This document shows positions 42,908-50,459 of a DNA stretch of 64,000 bases, piece after piece. Below the pieces are notes generated by a model, which ran no database searches, had not been told where the DNA came from, and was given only the letters and a program-made list of their open reading frames with translations. The first letter of the stretch is position 1, and each line of letters opens with the position of its first letter. Source of the stretch: Jonesiaceae bacterium BS-20. Lineage in GTDB: Bacteria > Actinomycetota > Actinomycetes > Actinomycetales > Cellulomonadaceae. Location of the stretch: contig CP146203.1 in NCBI GenBank assembly GCA_039995105.1, forward strand, positions 1,116,001 to 1,180,000, read 5' to 3'. The position numbers and the translations under genes were made by a program.

Positions 42908-43345
42908 TCAATCGAGAACGGAAAGCACTTCCTGGCATTCAACCGAACCGTCTGGAAACTCAATTGTGCTGGAGTCTTCCTCGGTCAGGAGTGTAACTAG
43001 AACCCGGCACTCGGTGAACCCGGCCATCGTGTCACTGGCAGACCCATCAACCGTAAGGATGAGGGTGTCGCCGTCCCAGCGAGCTTTACCACTCTGACTA
43101 GAAAAGGCCGTTTCGATTGCCTCTGCCATTTGGTCCCGGTCAACACCAAAGGCATAGCCCTCGCCCGATCCATCGGTATCTTGATCACCGGAATCCGGCG
43201 CCGGTTCCTGTGAAGCGTCCGGCGGAGCTGCCTGCTCGCTTGATGTGCTGGCTGGTAGTGGGCTGCCCTGTGAACAGCCTGACACCAAAAGTACCGAGGC
43301 ACACGCGGCTAGTACTCCCGCGGTAAGAAGTCGTTTTGAAGTCAT
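42908..43345 (-). CDS. Putative lipoprotein of unknown function (145 aa)
   Basis: The signal sequence SKRLLTAGVLAACASVLLVSGC ends in a clear lipobox (LVSGC, Cys near residue 24). An acidic Ser/Pro/Asp-rich linker (about 28-65) leads to a small folded part (DRDQMAEAIETAFSSQSGKARWDGDTLILTVDGSASDTMAGFTECRVLVTLLTEEDSSTIEFPDGSVECQEVLSVLD) with two further Cys. No family is recognised. GGGGGAA precedes the ATG, so it has a normal ribosome binding site, unlike the next gene downstream. Confidence 0.75.
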   Translation of the reverse strand: MTSKRLLTAGVLAACASVLLVSGCSQGSPLPASTSSEQAAPPDASQEPAPDSGDQDTDGSGEGYAFGVDRDQMAEAIETAFSSQSGKARWDGDTLILTVDGSASDTMAGFTECRVLVTLLTEEDSSTIEFPDGSVECQEVLSVLD

Positions 43346-43443
43346 TTTCGTTCCCCCATTGGAATAGGCGATTACCGGAGTCTACCTTGCGCTTTGGGGT
43401 TCTTGAAGAAGATGTGTAGTTATATTCGAGTGGGCTAGTTATT

Positions 43444-44511
43444 CTAGTTTGTCCCAGGAATAAGGATCACCTTTCCGGTGGTGGCACGGGACTCGAGAGC
43501 GGCTTGGGCGGCGCCGGCCTGATCTAGTGGGTATGTTGCGCCAATACGAACCGAGAGTGAACCGTGTTCGATGCTGCCAAATACGTCGTTGGCCCGGGAT
43601 TCTAACTCGGTGCGCGTGAGTGTGTAGTGCCCAAGCGTTGGGCGTACCACCGAGATAGAGCCGGCAGCGTTCAGTCGCTGCAGGTCAAAGGGTGGTACTT
43701 GGCCCGATGCCCCACCAAACAACACGAGGAACCCGCGTTTGCGCAGGGAGGCAAGTGAGGCATCGAACGTGGTCTTGCCTACGCCGTCATAGACGGCGTC
43801 AACTCCGGGGCCGCGACCGTCTTGTAACCTGTCACCCGTCAGTTCCATAACCAAGGAGGGCAGCTCAGTAGTAATATCCGCTAGTTGGTCGTAGCGGATC
43901 ACGTGGTGCGCCCCGGCTGCCCGTGACAGCGCTTCCTTTTCTGCCGTGGAGACGGTTGTGATCACGGTTGCGCCAAGATTGACGGCCATCTGGGTAAGCA
44001 GCAGGCCCACGCCGCCGGCGCCCGCGTGGATGAGCACCCAGTCGCCCGACTTTATTGAGTAACTGGAGTTTACTAGGTAGTGGGCCGTTAAACCCTGCAG
44101 GGGAACCGCGGCGGCCTGGGTCAGATCAACATCGCCGGGGACCGCGAGCGCAGTTGCGGCGTCTACCAGGACGTGTGTGGCGTAGGACCCGGCCGAGGAA
44201 GCCCACGCAACGGTGTCGCCAACGGCAAATGCGGGGGAGTCGGAGCCGCTGAGGTCGCCGGTCGCAATGATGGTTCCGGAACCTTCGAATCCCAGGGGGC
44301 CCGGGTAGTCCATGCGGTATACGCCTGAGCGCAGGTAGGTATCAATGAAGTTGACCCCTGCCGCCGCGACCTTAACTAAGAGTTGACCGGGTCCAGGGGT
44401 GGGCAACGGAAAGTCTTGTAGTTCAAGGACCTCGGGGCCGCCTGCTTGGGTTGCAACGGTACGTTGACCGGTTGTGGTGTTGAGTGCGGCACTTTGTGCA
44501 GAGACAGTCAT
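43444..44511 (-). CDS. Quinone oxidoreductase (zeta-crystallin-like MDR)
   Basis: This is an NADPH-dependent medium-chain reductase of 355 residues without the zinc ligands of alcohol dehydrogenases. The GroES-like N-terminal half (PGPGQLLVKVAAAGVNFIDTYLRSGVYRM, GFEGSGTI) and the Rossmann half with VLIHAGAGGVGLLLTQMAVNLGATVITTVST (near 160-190) match the QOR family. FLVLFGGASGQVPPFDL and a GKVILIPGT end are also typical. Minus-strand TAGAGT (44523-44518) ends six bases before the ATG, so a leaderless mRNA is predicted. It is a single gene. Confidence 0.9.
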   Translation of the reverse strand: MTVSAQSAALNTTTGQRTVATQAGGPEVLELQDFPLPTPGPGQLLVKVAAAGVNFIDTYLRSGVYRMDYPGPLGFEGSGTIIATGDLSGSDSPAFAVGDTVAWASSAGSYATHVLVDAATALAVPGDVDLTQAAAVPLQGLTAHYLVNSSYSIKSGDWVLIHAGAGGVGLLLTQMAVNLGATVITTVSTAEKEALSRAAGAHHVIRYDQLADITTELPSLVMELTGDRLQDGRGPGVDAVYDGVGKTTFDASLASLRKRGFLVLFGGASGQVPPFDLQRLNAAGSISVVRPTLGHYTLTRTELESRANDVFGSIEHGSLSVRIGATYPLDQAGAAQAALESRATTGKVILIPGTN

Positions 44512-44517
44512 GGTTCC

Positions 44518-44523
44518 ACTCTA
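44518..44523 (-). promoter_or_regulatory. -10 box of the quinone oxidoreductase gene, predicted leaderless
   Basis: Minus-strand TAGAGT, six bases, then ATG 44511. Confidence 0.45.
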
Positions 44524-44597
44524 GGACACGGCAACAGAAGTTTTGGTTTTGGCGGCACTATCTCAGTAGACAAACATGGCCGCTTCTTGATTGGTTG

Positions 44598-45689
44598 TCA
44601 GCGGCTTCTGAACAGTTTGAACAAGTGGGATTCCCTGCTGGCTACGGCTAAAAGGATCATGGCGAGGTAGGAAGCTCCCGTACCTGCAACGAGAGTTTGT
44701 AGCCCGGATACTAGGGCTGGCAGGAGGGGATCCGGGTTGCCGATGCTTGCCGCAAAGAGGACTGCCATGCTGGCTACCAGCACGGCGGGTACAGCCCACA
44801 GTAGCCACTCAACGCTCAACAGGATCCCCAGCGCGGGCTTGCTTACGCGCGCGTGCAGGGCACTTGCGAACTCGAGTCTGCGTGAGCGCAGGATTACTAG
44901 GGGAGCGGTAAGACCAGTGATGATTGCAATGAGTGGATACATGGGGGTCCAACTCATGGAGGGCTTAAACTCGGAGCCCAAGGTCCGGTTGAGCTGTTCA
45001 ATTTGCATGTTCGATGATGCCGGGTCGCTGCCCGGTGGGGTGATAGCTGCTAACCGCAACATGGCGGGTGCATTTTTGACCTCGGGCCAAAATGACGCCA
45101 TGCAGAGGTCTGATTCTTGAAAGGAAGTGGTGGGGATCAAGATACTCTCGGCAAACCGTTGATCCCTGTCATCTGCTGGGTAGTCAAAGATGGCGTCAAT
45201 CCGCATGGAATACGCGCCCCGTTCACCGGGGGTGGTGATTGCATCGAGGCTGTCCCCAACTGCTAGTCCCAACTGCGTTGCCAGCGGTTGAGACAGCCAT
45301 ACCCCGGAATTCGGTGTGACGGCAGGCGAAATGCTCAGCACCCCGGCCATGCCTTGGGTTGTTTCCCAAGTCGGGATGCTGCGGTCGGGGAGAAGGACCA
45401 AACGTGTCCCGTCAAGCGTTCGTAGCGCCCCGGACGCAGTAACGCCGTCGCTTGCGGCAAGACTGTTGCAGGCATCGGGAGCAACAGCACCCGGCGCATC
45501 CAAAATAAAGGTGGCGGCCCCGGAGTCCTGGAACTCTAGGGCCCGCTGCGAAAGCCCAACCACCTCGCGCGCATGTAAGACCGCGACCAGCCCAATAATA
45601 CAAATGAATACCAGACACAGTGAGACCGCCCGGGCGGTTCCCGCGCCAACGTTGCGGGCTGCCTCCGACCAAATTTCAACGATCCGCAT
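44598..45689 (-). CDS. FtsX/MacB-like ABC transporter permease
   Basis: This is a 363-residue permease with the MacB/FtsX topology: one N-terminal helix (AVSLCLVFICIIGLVAVLHA, about 20-40), a large extracytoplasmic domain (about 45-250, with SGVWLSQPLATQLGLAVGDSLDAI typical of MacB-like periplasmic modules), then three helices (YPLIAIITGLTAPLVIL, LLSVEWLLWAVPAVLVASMAVLFAA, LVAGTGASYLAMILLAVA). Such permeases work by mechanotransmission in lipoprotein release, peptide export or bacteriocin immunity. It overlaps the ATPase gene by 14 bases and is last in the cassette. Confidence 0.85.
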   Translation of the reverse strand: MRIVEIWSEAARNVGAGTARAVSLCLVFICIIGLVAVLHAREVVGLSQRALEFQDSGAATFILDAPGAVAPDACNSLAASDGVTASGALRTLDGTRLVLLPDRSIPTWETTQGMAGVLSISPAVTPNSGVWLSQPLATQLGLAVGDSLDAITTPGERGAYSMRIDAIFDYPADDRDQRFAESILIPTTSFQESDLCMASFWPEVKNAPAMLRLAAITPPGSDPASSNMQIEQLNRTLGSEFKPSMSWTPMYPLIAIITGLTAPLVILRSRRLEFASALHARVSKPALGILLSVEWLLWAVPAVLVASMAVLFAASIGNPDPLLPALVSGLQTLVAGTGASYLAMILLAVASRESHLFKLFRSR

Positions 45690-46314
45690 GGCCTACAACC
45701 TCTGGTCCCGCAGTTTGGATGGCTGTTAGGTCAATAATCCGGTCGCAAGACTCCCGGGTGTGTGGGTCATGGGTGGCCACCACAACGATGGTGTTGTGCC
45801 CTGCCAGCTCACCTAGCACGTTGTTGACCGTTTCAGCCGAGGTTAGGTCCAACTGGGCCGTTGGTTCATCTACTAACAGTAGGGATGGCCGCCCGGCAAT
45901 CGCGCGGGCAAGCATGAGGCGCTGAGATTCTCCACCGGACAAACTTTTGAATGGTTGGTGGGCTAATCCTGCAATGCCAAAGCGATCCATAATCGCAAGT
46001 GCCTCAACACTTGCCGTGGAGCGCCGCAGTCCCATGCCTAGGAGCGGGAGCGTCACGTGATCTAGAGCGCTACGGTCCGGGACACCAAACGGGTTTTGCA
46101 GCACCCACGCGGTATGTTCAATTCCAACCGGGCTAAGCGTCCCCTCGGTGGCAGTGACCCAGCCGGCCAAGATAGACAGCAGCGTAGATTTTCCAGAGCC
46201 ACTGGGCCCGGTCAGTCCAATGAGGTCACCGGGAACAAACTCAAAGGAGACATTGCGGAACAAGAATGGCTGGTTTGGAAATTGGTGTCCCAACCCCTGG
46301 GCGGTTATTCGCAC
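45676..46314 (-). CDS. ABC transporter ATP-binding protein (LolD/MacB type)
   Basis: This is a 212-residue ATPase. Walker A is GPSGSGKST (near 36-44), the Q-loop is in WVLQNPFG, the signature is LSGGESQRLMLARAIAG (near 122), Walker B is LLLVDEPTAQLD (near 143) and the switch His is in VVVATHDP. These small ATPases drive FtsX-like permeases. It overlaps the adaptor gene upstream by 10 bases and the permease downstream by 14, so the three proteins are made in a fixed ratio and very probably form one complex. Confidence 0.92.
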   Translation of the reverse strand: MRITAQGLGHQFPNQPFLFRNVSFEFVPGDLIGLTGPSGSGKSTLLSILAGWVTATEGTLSPVGIEHTAWVLQNPFGVPDRSALDHVTLPLLGMGLRRSTASVEALAIMDRFGIAGLAHQPFKSLSGGESQRLMLARAIAGRPSLLLVDEPTAQLDLTSAETVNNVLGELAGHNTIVVVATHDPHTRESCDRIIDLTAIQTAGPEVVGHADR

Positions 46315-47306
46315 GCCACTCCTTCTGGGTTGCCTACCGTGACCGTTGCCGGTAGGTCACCTTGGACAAAGGTTTGCCCCAGTTCGCTTCCCACAACGGT
46401 GACCCAGCGGTTACCTGCAGGTGTAGCAACACAGGCCTGGTCTGTTCCGGATGTTCCGATCACGGCAGCCGGTGGAATCACCGAGACATCAATGGCTTGG
46501 TCATACGTGGACGTTAGCGTTACCGGACGGGCGGGGTCTTCTTGCCATTGGCTGAACTGCGGGGACTGCGCCACCGCTTGCAGGAACGAGCCGTCGGTGA
46601 TGGCACCGGATTCAGGTAGGGCAATGGACATGTCACCCATATGTACTAGCCGTGCAAATTCGGTATCAGTGGGTAGCTCGACCGCAATGGACTCGAGTGT
46701 GCCACCGGCAATGGCGACTTCCGTTTCTGCGGAGATGGTTTGGCCAACAGTAATGTTGCAGGCGGAGATGGTTTGGCTTGGGTTGGGCAGCCACAGGAAT
46801 GAGGATAAGGAGAATGTCTTTGTCGCCTTGCCACCGTGATCTTGTAGCAGTTTTGAAACTGCGGCACTCGTTGACCTGTCAAAAGTGCCCGACTCGGACA
46901 CGTTGTACTTTAACTCGGTAAGAGCTTGTTGTAGTTGCTTGACGTCACTGCCTTTGGCGCCAATCTCAAGGTCACGCCAAAATGGTTCCGTAGTGTGTAA
47001 TCCAACGACGGGCTGCCCATCAACATGGAATAGTGCATCGCCAGCTTTCCACTGTTCCCCGGCACTACACTCCAGTTTGGTCACCCGCCCGTTCGCAGGG
47101 GAGACCAGAGCCTGTGAAGCACTGACTGTAGGTGTCATGCGCAGTTGCTGATCACCTTCAAACAGGCGAGTTGAAACTGAGACTTCTTGTACCCGCGGCA
47201 GTGGTTCAAGGGATTGCCCTAATTGCTGGGGGAACACAAAAGCTCCCACGCCAGCGCCTACTGCCAAACAGGCCAATCCAATAAGAGCGAGTGATCTCAT
47301 AGCCAT
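46305..47306 (-). CDS. Peptidoglycan-binding, membrane-fusion-type adaptor of the ABC system
   Basis: This is a 333-residue exported protein. After a single N-terminal hydrophobic segment (SLALIGLACLAVGAGVGAFVF) come a biotinyl/lipoyl-like hairpin (ALVSPANGRVTKLECSAGEQWKAGDALFHVDGQPVVGLHT), as in HlyD/MacA adaptors, and a PG_binding_1 motif (DLEIGAKGSDVKQLQQALTELKYNVSESGTFDRSTSAAVSKLLQDHG, about 110-160). The end is a beta domain (PAGNRWVTVVGSELGQTFVQGDLPATVTVG). It could couple the permease to the cell wall. It shares one base with the stop of the upstream lipoprotein gene. Confidence 0.85.
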   Translation of the reverse strand: MAMRSLALIGLACLAVGAGVGAFVFPQQLGQSLEPLPRVQEVSVSTRLFEGDQQLRMTPTVSASQALVSPANGRVTKLECSAGEQWKAGDALFHVDGQPVVGLHTTEPFWRDLEIGAKGSDVKQLQQALTELKYNVSESGTFDRSTSAAVSKLLQDHGGKATKTFSLSSFLWLPNPSQTISACNITVGQTISAETEVAIAGGTLESIAVELPTDTEFARLVHMGDMSIALPESGAITDGSFLQAVAQSPQFSQWQEDPARPVTLTSTYDQAIDVSVIPPAAVIGTSGTDQACVATPAGNRWVTVVGSELGQTFVQGDLPATVTVGNPEGVACE

Positions 47307-47977
47307 CAGAAAGTCAGTCCTAAGGGGTTATCGTAGCATTCCAACGCTTCTGGTGAATCCAAAGATTTGCCACCAGGAATGACCATTGAATCCGAGTGCT
47401 CTGCATCTGGGCTAAACCAGACGGATACACCGCCACCATCAAGTTCAATCACTTCGCTGAAGTCCTTGGACTGATCCGCTGCTGGTAAGGATGCAATGAA
47501 TGTCTCATAGTCTCCACTGGTGAACCCGAAAGGCGCGACATCTTGTTCGACTAGGCACTGAACATAGATTTCTAGAAAATCTTTCTTTTCGGGATTCTTA
47601 CGCATGTCCTTGTATAAGGAATCGAATAAACCGTAACTTGAGTTACTGCAGTCATCCTCTGCGTTTGCGCCCGCGACGTCATTAGCTTTATATGGCTGAG
47701 AAAAACCTTCAGTGAGGCCGCCGCCAAAAACTGTGATTCCACGTTCTGCCATGCAACTGACGTACCGGTCTTGGGCCTCTAGATACTCGGCATCTGAAAT
47801 ATGTCCATCTTCAAGGACTGCAAACTGAAAATCATTGGCCTTAGCTCGAGCCTCTTCAAACTCTGCCTGGTACGGAGGTGATGCAAAGTCAGCGCTATCG
47901 CCCGTAGTACAACCGCTAACTAAGACCAAAAGTGTACCCAGCAATGTGGTTGTAGCCGCCTGAAATCTTGTTACCAA
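47306..47977 (-). CDS. Cassette lipoprotein 1 (paralogue of 48035 gene)
   Basis: This is a 223-residue lipoprotein. The signal TTLLGTLLVLVSGCTTG has lipobox LVSGC (Cys near 23). The mature part starts with EFEEARAKANDFQFAVLEDGHISDAEYLEAQDRYVSCMAERGITV, followed by a Cys-containing middle (DDCSNSSYGLFDSLY, YVQCLVEQDV) and a VIPGGKSLDSPEALECYDNP end. The same blocks recur in the neighbouring lipoprotein, so the two arose by duplication. No known family is recognised. The start is TTG 47977 with AAAGGAG four to five bases upstream. It touches the adaptor gene by one base. Confidence 0.82.
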   Translation of the reverse strand: MVTRFQAATTTLLGTLLVLVSGCTTGDSADFASPPYQAEFEEARAKANDFQFAVLEDGHISDAEYLEAQDRYVSCMAERGITVFGGGLTEGFSQPYKANDVAGANAEDDCSNSSYGLFDSLYKDMRKNPEKKDFLEIYVQCLVEQDVAPFGFTSGDYETFIASLPAADQSKDFSEVIELDGGGVSVWFSPDAEHSDSMVIPGGKSLDSPEALECYDNPLGLTF

Positions 47978-48034
47978 GTCTCTCCTTTGAAACGTGAGCC
48001 TGAGCGCAATAGTAGGCAGAGATTTGCTACTAAC

Positions 48035-48691
48035 CTAGTGCCCTTGCGGGTTGATGAAACATTCTTCTGCCTCTGGAGAATTGAGGGATTTACCACCGGG
48101 GACTATTACCTCTTCCGCTACCTCGAGGTCCAAATCTGGAAAACGCTCTAAGGTGTCTGGTTCATCAGACTCATTTGTTGCTGTCGGAATCTCAATGATC
48201 ACCCCGGGAGGTTGGAGTGCGTCTAGATCAGATCCGGTAAAGCCCGCTGGAGCGACCCCAGCCTTTACAAGGCAACGGGCGTAAACATCGGGCATATTTT
48301 CCTTGTTAGGGTTGTCTCGAACCAAGAAAAACAGAGAATCGATCGGGCCAAAATTGGATTGATTACAGTAGACATCTGCTGCGGAGGCGGTAGGATCGTT
48401 CCAATCGTACATGAGTGTATATCCGCTATTGATTCCGTTGGAAACCACCGTAAATCCTCGCTCCGCCATGCAGGACATGTAACGATCTTGAGCCTCTAGG
48501 AACTCTGCTTCAGTTATTAGATTGTCTTCAAGAATGGCCAGCTGAAAATCATTAGCTTTGGCACGGGCCTCATCAAACTCGGCCAAATATGGAAACGTTC
48601 GAGTATCGTCTGCCCGTTCTACGCTACAACCAGGCGTAGTCGCAATAATCGCTAGGGAGACCAGTATCGATGCAAAAATTCGGTTTAACAT
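48035..48691 (-). CDS. Cassette lipoprotein 2 (paralogue of 47306 gene)
   Basis: With ATG 48691 this is a 218-residue lipoprotein: LNRIFASILVSLAIIATTPGC places the lipidated Cys near 22. It then repeats the blocks of its neighbour: EFDEARAKANDFQLAILEDNLITEAEFLEAQDRYMSCMAERGFTV, YCNQSNFGPIDSLFFLV, YARCLVKAGVAPAGFTGSD and VIVPGGKSLNSPEAEECFINP. The Cys pattern is shared. No AGGAGG stands at a normal distance from ATG 48691. The nearest one (48714-48709) is nine bases before an in-frame ATT and sits in the arm of a terminator-like hairpin. Confidence 0.8.
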   Translation of the reverse strand: MLNRIFASILVSLAIIATTPGCSVERADDTRTFPYLAEFDEARAKANDFQLAILEDNLITEAEFLEAQDRYMSCMAERGFTVVSNGINSGYTLMYDWNDPTASAADVYCNQSNFGPIDSLFFLVRDNPNKENMPDVYARCLVKAGVAPAGFTGSDLDALQPPGVIIEIPTATNESDEPDTLERFPDLDLEVAEEVIVPGGKSLNSPEAEECFINPQGH

Positions 48692-48700
48692 TGAAATAAA

Positions 48701-48736
48701 CTGGTTAGGAGGAATGGTGAGATTCCTCCTAACCAG
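48701..48736 (-). terminator. 15-bp hairpin carrying a Shine-Dalgarno sequence, between secreted protein and lipoprotein 2
   Basis: Arms 48722-48736 and 48701-48715 are exact inverted repeats around a 6-nt loop. On the minus strand TTTATTTCA follows, then ATG 48691. The first arm includes TTAGGAGGAAT. It could both end the upstream transcript and hide a ribosome binding site. Confidence 0.65.
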
Positions 48737-48743
48737 CTTTCTC

Positions 48744-49075
48744 CTATCTAGGTAAAACATCGTATGAGGAACCGGCCCGGAAAGTACCAGAGGCCGCAAT
48801 GGCCACGGATTTTGCGCCGGCACCGTATACATACGGCCCGAAGACGATCAGGATCCTTGTGGAATTATCGTTGGCGAAGAACTTATGGGCTGCTGCAAAT
48901 TTGTGGCTACTACACGTATTTTCCATGTCGAGGGTGGTCTTCGTTTGAGACGTCGCGGCGACTCCAAATGTGCACCCGTTAACCGAAATTGCATTTGCGG
49001 TTGTAGCGCCAGAACTTACAACTAGACCTGTAGCGAAGGCCATCGCTAAAAGGCTAGATCCGAATTTTTTTTCAC
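48744..49075 (-). CDS. Secreted small protein, frameshifted at an A8 run in the signal peptide
   Basis: From GTG 49075 (AAGGAG nine bases upstream) the A8 run at 49072-49065 leads to a stop after nine codons. With nine A's it would read MKKKFGSSLLAMAFATGL and onward to SSGATTANA, a textbook Sec signal peptide joined in frame to the open frame from 49043. The mature part is about 81 residues with two Cys (NGCTFG, ENTCSSH) and a Gly/Ala/Tyr-rich end (FGPYVYGAGAKSVAIAASGTFRAGSSYDVLPR). No family is recognised; a bacteriocin-like or signalling peptide is a guess from the cassette context. First gene of the cassette. Confidence 0.7.
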
Positions 49076-49357
49076 TGCATTTCTCTCCTTTGAGTTCTGC
49101 GTCCGATCACCCTATCTGGCTGTGATTCGGTTTGCTAGCAGGAATCTAGGGTGTGTCTGGAAAGTATGGGTTGTATATGAAATTAAGTCCTACTTGATGC
49201 GGTAGCAGTAGCCTGAATTCTAGCCACCAGGACCCTTCGCTGAGGCTCGGGCCTGGGTAGCAGGTGGTGATTTACCAAGAACCTTGTGTTATCAAGGGTT
49301 GATGAAGCGCTCTGCTGTATATATCAGCATGTGATCAACTGGCCGGTAAACTGAAAA
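49076..49357. other. Intergenic region between the ABC cassette and argC
   Basis: This divergent region contains no convincing gene. It holds AAGGAG (49085-49090, minus) for the secreted protein, and on the plus side a TAAACT box (49347-49352) for argC. TAGATT on the minus strand near 49145 could be a -10 for the cassette, with low certainty. Confidence 0.4.
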
Positions 49358-49398
49358 TTGAATGCATTAATTCAAGTTGGAGTGTATGGTTATGCACA
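49358..49398 (+). promoter_or_regulatory. Two tandem ARG-box-like operators at argC
   Basis: TTGAAT-N6-ATTCAA (49358-49375) and GTGTAT-GGTT-ATGCAC (49382-49397) are palindromes with centres 23 bp apart, similar to paired ArgR boxes. They lie just after the TAAACT -10 and reach the argC start. ArgR is encoded in the same cluster. Confidence 0.55.
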
Positions 49399-50459
49399 TG
49401 ACGTTTTCGGTAGCAGTTGCAGGAGCCAGTGGGTACGCGGGCGGAGAAGCCTTGCGGATCCTAGCAAATCACCCGGGTGTAACCGTAGGTGCGGTCACGG
49501 CGCACTCCAACGCGGGGTCACTCTTGGGTCAACATCAGTCGCATATACGCAGTCTCAAGGGCCGAGTGTTGCTCCCAACCACGGTTGAGAGCCTTGCCGG
49601 ACACGATGTAGTTATTCTAGCCTTGCCGCACGGTGCGAGCGCAGAGATTGCCGCCGCGTTGCCTAAGGAAACCCTTGTCATTGATTTAGGGGCAGACCAC
49701 CGGTTGCAGGACGGCGCCGCATGGGAAGAGTACTACCACAGCCCACACGCGGGGACCTGGCCATATGGCATGCCAGAACTGCTTCTGGTTGGAGAGGGTC
49801 CGGCTAAGCAACGCGAGAACCTTGTCGGTGCGCGCCGCATTGCCGTGCCGGGCTGCAACGTGACCGCAGCGACCCTGGGCCTTGCCCCGGGCATCGTGAA
49901 GAACGTGATTGACCCAATCGATATTGTGACCGTTCTAGCCGTGGGCTACTCGGGCGCCGGTAAGGCGCTCAAGACTAACCTGCTTGCCTCCGAGGCCATG
50001 GGCTCGGCCGTGCCATACGCGGTCGGCGGCAGCCACCGCCACATTCCCGAGCTGGTCCAAAACCTTAAGCGGGCTGGCGCGGGCGATGTCACCGTTTCCT
50101 TCACGCCTGTGCTTGTGCCCATGTCCCGGGGAATCCTAGCCACGGCTACCGCAAAGTTGGCTCCCGGAACACCCGAGCCAACCAACGAGGAACTGCACGC
50201 GATCTGGTCAGCCGCCTACGCGGATGAACCATTTGTTGAGGTTCTGCCATTTGGTGTGTGGCCGGCAACGGCTCCAACCACTGGAGCGAACACCGCCCAC
50301 ATCCAGGTGGGCTATGACAAGAAGGCTGGCCGGGTTATTACCGTGACAGCCATTGACAACCTAGTCAAGGGCACCGCGGGTGCCGCCATCCAATCCATGA
50401 ACATTGCCCTGGGTCTGCCAGAGGAACAGGGACTGACTACGCAGGGAGTAGCGCCATGA
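49392..50459 (+). CDS. argC: N-acetyl-gamma-glutamyl-phosphate reductase ArgC
   Basis: ArgC reduces N-acetylglutamyl phosphate to the semialdehyde with NADPH, the third step of arginine synthesis. The 355 residues have the Rossmann motif [22 protein letters not shown], the active-site Cys in [14 protein letters not shown] (near 155), and the His-containing [10 protein letters not shown] segment (near 217). ATG 49392 is nine bases after GGAG. ATG 49398 and 49386 are alternatives. The TTG at 49377 is unlikely. It overlaps argJ by four bases, and ARG-box-like sites cover its 5' end. Confidence 0.95.
   Translation: MHMTFSVAVAGASGYAGGEALRILANHPGVTVGAVTAHSNAGSLLGQHQSHIRSLKGRVLLPTTVESLAGHDVVILALPHGASAEIAAALPKETLVIDLGADHRLQDGAAWEEYYHSPHAGTWPYGMPELLLVGEGPAKQRENLVGARRIAVPGCNVTAATLGLAPGIVKNVIDPIDIVTVLAVGYSGAGKALKTNLLASEAMGSAVPYAVGGSHRHIPELVQNLKRAGAGDVTVSFTPVLVPMSRGILATATAKLAPGTPEPTNEELHAIWSAAYADEPFVEVLPFGVWPATAPTTGANTAHIQVGYDKKAGRVITVTAIDNLVKGTAGAAIQSMNIALGLPEEQGLTTQGVAP

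Noticed and set aside
48744-49043. Assigning the secreted small protein to the lactococcin 972 bacteriocin family
   Set aside because: The cassette context is similar, but the mature sequence lacks the aromatic and His pattern I would expect, so only a general secreted-protein call is made.
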